From positions 1 through 7,252 of the forward strand of contig DHCC01000032.1 of the NCBI GenBank assembly GCA_002398875.1: DNA of 7,252 nucleotides, given 5' to 3'. The DNA comes from Bacteroidales bacterium UBA4912. Lineage in GTDB: Bacteria; Bacteroidota; Bacteroidia; Bacteroidales; Dysgonomonadaceae. The notes under the pieces were generated by a model, which was not told the DNA's origin, ran no database searches, and worked only from the letters and a program-made list of their open reading frames with translations. Both the position numbers and the translations under genes were made by a program. Shown piece after piece: positions 6,313-7,252 of the stretch (position 1 is its first letter; every line of letters starts with the position of its first letter).

Positions 6313-7252
6313 TATTTGTGGTTTTGCTTATTAAAACATTGATAATATCTTTGGCGACTTCTTTTTTAGATTTAAGGTCGTATGATATTTTATTGCCATC
6401 ACGTGAAAAAATTGTTACCTTATTTGTATCCTTACCAAAACCGGCACCCTCATCTGTTAGAGAGTTTAGCACGATATAGTCAAGGTTTTTCTTTTTCATC
6501 TTCTTTGTTGCATTTGCCTCCTCGTCATTAGTTTCCAGTGCAAACCCAATCAGAACCTGATCATCTCTTTTAATTTTACCAAGAGAAGCAGCAATATCAG
6601 GGTTGGGGATAAGTTCAATAGTAAGATTAGCTTTTTCGTTTCTTTTAATCTTTTTTTCTTCCTGATGTAAAGGACGAAAGTCTGCAACTGCCGCTGATAA
6701 TATTGCTGCATCCATTTTAGGAAACAGAATCATAGAAGCTTGGTACATCTCTTCGGCTGATTCCACATTAATTGTTTGAATATTTTTGTGAGATGCGGTG
6801 AGGTTTACCGGACCGATAATCAGTTTTACTTCTGCACCTCGTGAAGCACACTCCTCAGCCAGAGCGATACCCATTTTTCCGGATGAGTAATTTCCTATAA
6901 ATCTCACCGGATCTATTCGTTCATAAGTAGGACCTGCGGTTATCAGGATTTTTTTTTTCTCAAGGTCGCCTCTTTGTCCTGTTGTATTTTCCTTGTTAAA
7001 AAACTCCTCCAGGATTGCAACTATATTTTCAGGTTCTTCCATTCTGCCTTTTCCTTCGAGATGACTGGCTAATTCACCTGTGCCGGGTTCAATAATATGC
7101 ACTCCGTCGTCAATAAGTTTCTGTATATTGCGTTGAGTGGTAACATGTCTGAACATATCAAGATCCATTGCAGGGGCTGCAAATACAGGAGCTTTCATTG
7201 AAAGATATGTTGTGATCAGCATATTATCGGCTATGCCGTTAGCCATTTTACC
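6302..7252 (-). CDS. coaBC: Bifunctional phosphopantothenoylcysteine decarboxylase / phosphopantothenate-cysteine ligase (5' end outside window)
   Basis: CoaBC (Dfp) makes 4'-phosphopantetheine for coenzyme A in two steps: CoaB joins cysteine to phosphopantothenate (CTP-dependent), then the FMN-dependent CoaC decarboxylates the product. 316 residues are visible; the frame runs off the right edge, and about 80-100 N-terminal CoaC residues, including the FMN-site and catalytic-His motifs, lie outside. Counting from the ATG at 7246: CoaC end with KMANGIADN, APAMDLDM (24-31) and GELASHLEGKGRM (57-69); a linker (82-97); then CoaB with ILITAGPTYERIDPVRF (100-116), the NYSSGKMG nucleotide/acyl-phosphate loop (119-126), AAVADFRP (185-192), KKIKR (198-202), IPNPDI (213-218), IGFALET (233-239) and KKNLDYIVLN (252-261). 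CoaB is complete and canonical. In CoaC, two positions that are catalytic in E. coli Dfp differ (Asn to D28, Cys to S61). An A10 tract encodes the KKK at the linker/CoaB join (97-99). The internal ATG at 7246 is not the true start. The promoter lies outside the window. Confidence 0.96.
   Translation of the reverse strand, partial: GKMANGIADNMLITTYLSMKAPVFAAPAMDLDMFRHVTTQRNIQKLIDDGVHIIEPGTGELASHLEGKGRMEEPENIVAILEEFFNKENTTGQRGDLEKKKILITAGPTYERIDPVRFIGNYSSGKMGIALAEECASRGAEVKLIIGPVNLTASHKNIQTINVESAEEMYQASMILFPKMDAAILSAAVADFRPLHQEEKKIKRNEKANLTIELIPNPDIAASLGKIKRDDQVLIGFALETNDEEANATKKMKKKNLDYIVLNSLTDEGAGFGKDTNKVTIFSRDGNKISYDLKSKKEVAKDIINVLISKTTNNDF

Overview
The window looks like chromosomal DNA from an AT-rich Bacteroidota, most likely Bacteroidales. 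The evidence is the DUF4143 ATPase and DUF4080 radical SAM families, a PncB with the GTHPHEW active-site variant, an M23 peptidase with the long insert common in this phylum, a CoaBC with a GELAS-type CoaC loop, near absence of Shine-Dalgarno sites, and one TAnnTTTG promoter box. The assignment comes from reading protein motifs, not from a search.

Layout. Positions 1-23 are an ATAA microsatellite. Positions 60-239 (+) hold the last ~59 codons of a flavin/NADH-dependent oxidoreductase (FadH/Old Yellow Enzyme-like C-terminus) with no start codon and an in-frame stop just upstream, so it is read as a gene remnant. A good intrinsic terminator follows at 294-334. Positions 335-455 are an AT-rich leader with a Bacteroidota-type -7 box flanked by two copies of a ~30 bp repeat; the second copy runs into the next start codon. 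Then on the + strand come a DUF4143 AAA+-type ATPase (456-1691), an unassigned B12-binding-type radical SAM protein of the DUF4080 family (1703-3367, 11 bp later), and nicotinate phosphoribosyltransferase pncB (3442-4614). On the - strand, convergent with pncB, are coaBC (5' end off the right edge) and a secreted M23 metallopeptidase whose start codon lies inside the end of coaBC (11-nt overlap).

How the genes relate. pncB (NAD salvage) and coaBC (coenzyme A synthesis) are core cofactor genes. The M23 protein is an envelope peptidase translated from the same message as coaBC. The radical SAM gene may be co-transcribed with the ATPase, but nothing in the sequence shows a shared function. I find no CRISPR array, transposase, integrase, tRNA, rRNA or clear defence cassette, and no convincing new multi-gene system. 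The points most worth checking are the phased repeats around the ATPase promoter, two substitutions at catalytic positions of the CoaC domain, and a ten-A tract at the CoaC/CoaB junction where any slip would release CoaC alone.
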